16,771 nt of DNA from DSXH01 sp964532065 (GTDB taxonomy: Bacteria > Bacteroidota > Ignavibacteria > Ignavibacteriales > Melioribacteraceae): the NCBI GenBank assembly GCA_964532065.1, contig CAZHHG010000065.1:1-16771 (forward strand), in the 5' to 3' direction. Below, one piece after another: positions 15,631-16,771 of the stretch; positions within the stretch are counted from its first letter, which is position 1; each line of letters starts with the position of its first letter. The notes beneath the pieces are model-generated. The model was given only the letters and a program-made list of their open reading frames with translations, was not told where the DNA came from and searched no databases. A program made the translations under genes and the position numbers.

Positions 15631-16671
15631 TTAGATCATATATTCAATTATTTTTTCTTCTGGTTTGAAAGTGTTCAATGTACTCAAACCAAGATTATTA
15701 ATCGCTTCTTCTACCAGTCTCTTCTCGTTAGTCTCTTTGCCGTTGGTATAGAATCTTCCTGCCTGAAGCATTGCTTCTAGAGGGACAAGTCCTACTATCT
15801 CGCTTCCGTTAACTTCTACACCCAGACGCGCGGCCTCCTTCTTTACTTCCTCAAATGCCACATGCATAGGAGTTACGTTGTAATTAGTAAGGTTGATTGA
15901 AACCTGCGTGCAATTGTATTTTTCAAGTGAAACACCCATTCCTTTGAATTCTTTCAAACGTCCCGGTACTTTCACGGCTTTTCCGTCGACCTTTATAAGA
16001 TTACCGTTTTCATCTCGTTTAGAATATCCGCTTTCTCTTAAGATCTCTGCAATTTCCTTCGCATATTTTACGTCGGTTGAACTGATATTAACATTATAAG
16101 CTATAAGAAAAAATCTGGATCCTGTTACAATTGCACCTAATTTCGGATTAAAAACTGGTGTACCGAATTCGGGAGACCATGCCGGGTCGTTGAGTTTATC
16201 CTTCAATCCTTCATATTCACCCTGACGTATACTGGATAAATTCTTTCTTTCAGGTTTGCGGGCCGCGCTTTCATAAAGATAGACTGGAACGTTGAGCTCC
16301 CTTGAAATAATTTCTCCGAAGTGCTCCGAAATTCTTACACACTCTTCGGTAGTTACATTGGATACCGGGACGAACGGAACTACGTCGATCGCACCAAGGC
16401 GTGGATGTTCCCCTTTGTGATTTCTCATATCGATTAATTCGGCTGCGGCTTTACATGCATTAACCGCTCCATTTAGAATCCCCTCTTCGTTACCGGCCAT
16501 TGTGACAACAACACGGTTATAATCGGCATCCGGTTCCAGGCTCAGTAGTTTTACATTAGCTGTATTTTTTATTGCATCCTTTATAGCAGTAAAAGTTTTT
16601 TCATCCTTACCCTCACTGAAATTCGGTACGCATTCAATAATTTTAGGTTTTGCTGAATTCATCTCAATCAT
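15631..16671 (-). CDS. ftcD: Glutamate formimidoyltransferase
   Basis: Transfers the formimino group of N-formimino-L-glutamate to tetrahydrofolate, giving glutamate and 5-formimidoyl-THF, the last step of one histidine degradation route. It has 346 residues, equal to the N-terminal half of FTCD plus an insertion at about 219-240. The N-terminal motif IIECVPNFSEG (11-21) and the active-site histidine segment MRNHKGEHPRLGAIDVVPFVPV (82-103, containing H85 and H89) are characteristic; the substrate and folate tunnel residues continue into SRELNVPVYLYE. Of two start codons, I chose the ATG at 16671 because it overlaps the upstream stop as ATGA. The ATG at 16662 has slightly better spacing from GGAG and remains possible. 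It is followed by the separately encoded cyclodeaminase, so the two activities fused in animals are split here. Confidence 0.95.
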   Translation of the reverse strand: MIEMNSAKPKIIECVPNFSEGKDEKTFTAIKDAIKNTANVKLLSLEPDADYNRVVVTMAGNEEGILNGAVNACKAAAELIDMRNHKGEHPRLGAIDVVPFVPVSNVTTEECVRISEHFGEIISRELNVPVYLYESAARKPERKNLSSIRQGEYEGLKDKLNDPAWSPEFGTPVFNPKLGAIVTGSRFFLIAYNVNISSTDVKYAKEIAEILRESGYSKRDENGNLIKVDGKAVKVPGRLKEFKGMGVSLEKYNCTQVSINLTNYNVTPMHVAFEEVKKEAARLGVEVNGSEIVGLVPLEAMLQAGRFYTNGKETNEKRLVEEAINNLGLSTLNTFKPEEKIIEYMI

Positions 16672-16771
16672 TTCTCCGTTTTACTTTTGTAAATTATCTC
16701 GCCTTTTTTAATTGTCATTGAATTTAAGTTCTGTCCCAAATTATAAATTATATCCTGATATTCCCTTACCT
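16668..16771 (-). CDS. hutI: Probable imidazolonepropionase C-terminus, partial (5' part beyond window)
   Basis: Reading the minus strand inward from the edge, one frame stays open for 33 codons and ends in a TGA at 16670-16668. The tail includes YQDIIYNLGQNLNS (about 14 residues) followed by MTIKKGEIIYKS. The pattern of Tyr-x-x-x-x-Tyr, Gly-x-Asn, then Lys-Gly-x-x-x-Tyr is how imidazolonepropionases and related amidohydrolases end. HutI makes N-formimino-glutamate's immediate precursor step by hydrolysing imidazolonepropionate, and it is the expected upstream neighbour of ftcD. Its stop overlaps the ftcD ATG. The visible part is too short for certainty; another amidohydrolase is the main alternative. 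Confidence 0.6.
   Translation of the reverse strand, partial: VREYQDIIYNLGQNLNSMTIKKGEIIYKSKTEK

Noticed and set aside
1..16771. Mobile elements, CRISPR arrays, phage or defence genes
   Set aside because: No transposase or integrase motifs, no regular direct repeats and no terminal inverted repeats were seen; all genes are core metabolism, translation or envelope genes.

Overview
The window looks like chromosomal housekeeping DNA from a member of the Bacteroidota/Ignavibacteriota (FCB) lineage, most likely Ignavibacteria-like. The evidence is an AT-leaning composition, a ClpS with an NDDVHTF core, a Bacteroidota-style Ig-like lipoprotein, one good TTG-N20-TAnnTTTG promoter match, and Shine-Dalgarno (SD) sites that are strong at some genes and absent at others. 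The assignment is by recognition of the proteins, not by any search. I see no tRNA, rRNA, CRISPR array, insertion sequence, phage gene or attachment site, and no stretch above 300 bases lacks a gene (the longest gap is about 114 bases, 10876-10989).

Left edge, minus strand (1-1396): an etfB-etfA pair encodes the electron transfer flavoprotein. etfA is cut by the window edge. A roughly 100-base divergent promoter region separates it from clpS.

Central block, plus strand (1501-13730): clpS, a divergent YchF-type GTPase, typA/bipA, pepD, a long-chain acyl-CoA synthetase, coaE, proline dehydrogenase, tsaD, mltG and a large Ig-like lipoprotein. Spacing is tight. The YchF-like and typA genes lie 11 bases apart, and mltG and the lipoprotein share an ATGA overlap. 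Several genes start at TTG or GTG (typA, coaE, mltG, proline dehydrogenase). An SD-like site supports this choice for typA, mltG and proline dehydrogenase.

Right block, minus strand (16771 down to 13727): the last residues of a probable hutI, then ftcD (glutamate formimidoyltransferase), a separate cyclodeaminase-family gene (fchA-like), and a secreted NamZ/DUF1343 exo-muramidase. ATGA overlaps join hutI to ftcD and fchA to namZ, so this reads as one histidine-to-glutamate and one-carbon operon with a cell-wall enzyme coupled to its end. The operon converges on the lipoprotein gene, and the two stop codons overlap.

Read together, PepD (dipeptides including Xaa-His), the hut/FtcD genes (histidine), proline dehydrogenase (proline) and ETF (electron collection) fit an organism that uses peptides and amino acids. 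I found no clearly novel multi-gene system. The best leads are the NamZ gene coupled to the histidine pathway, the unusual switch region of the YchF-like GTPase beside typA, and the Phe at the ClpS gatekeeper position.
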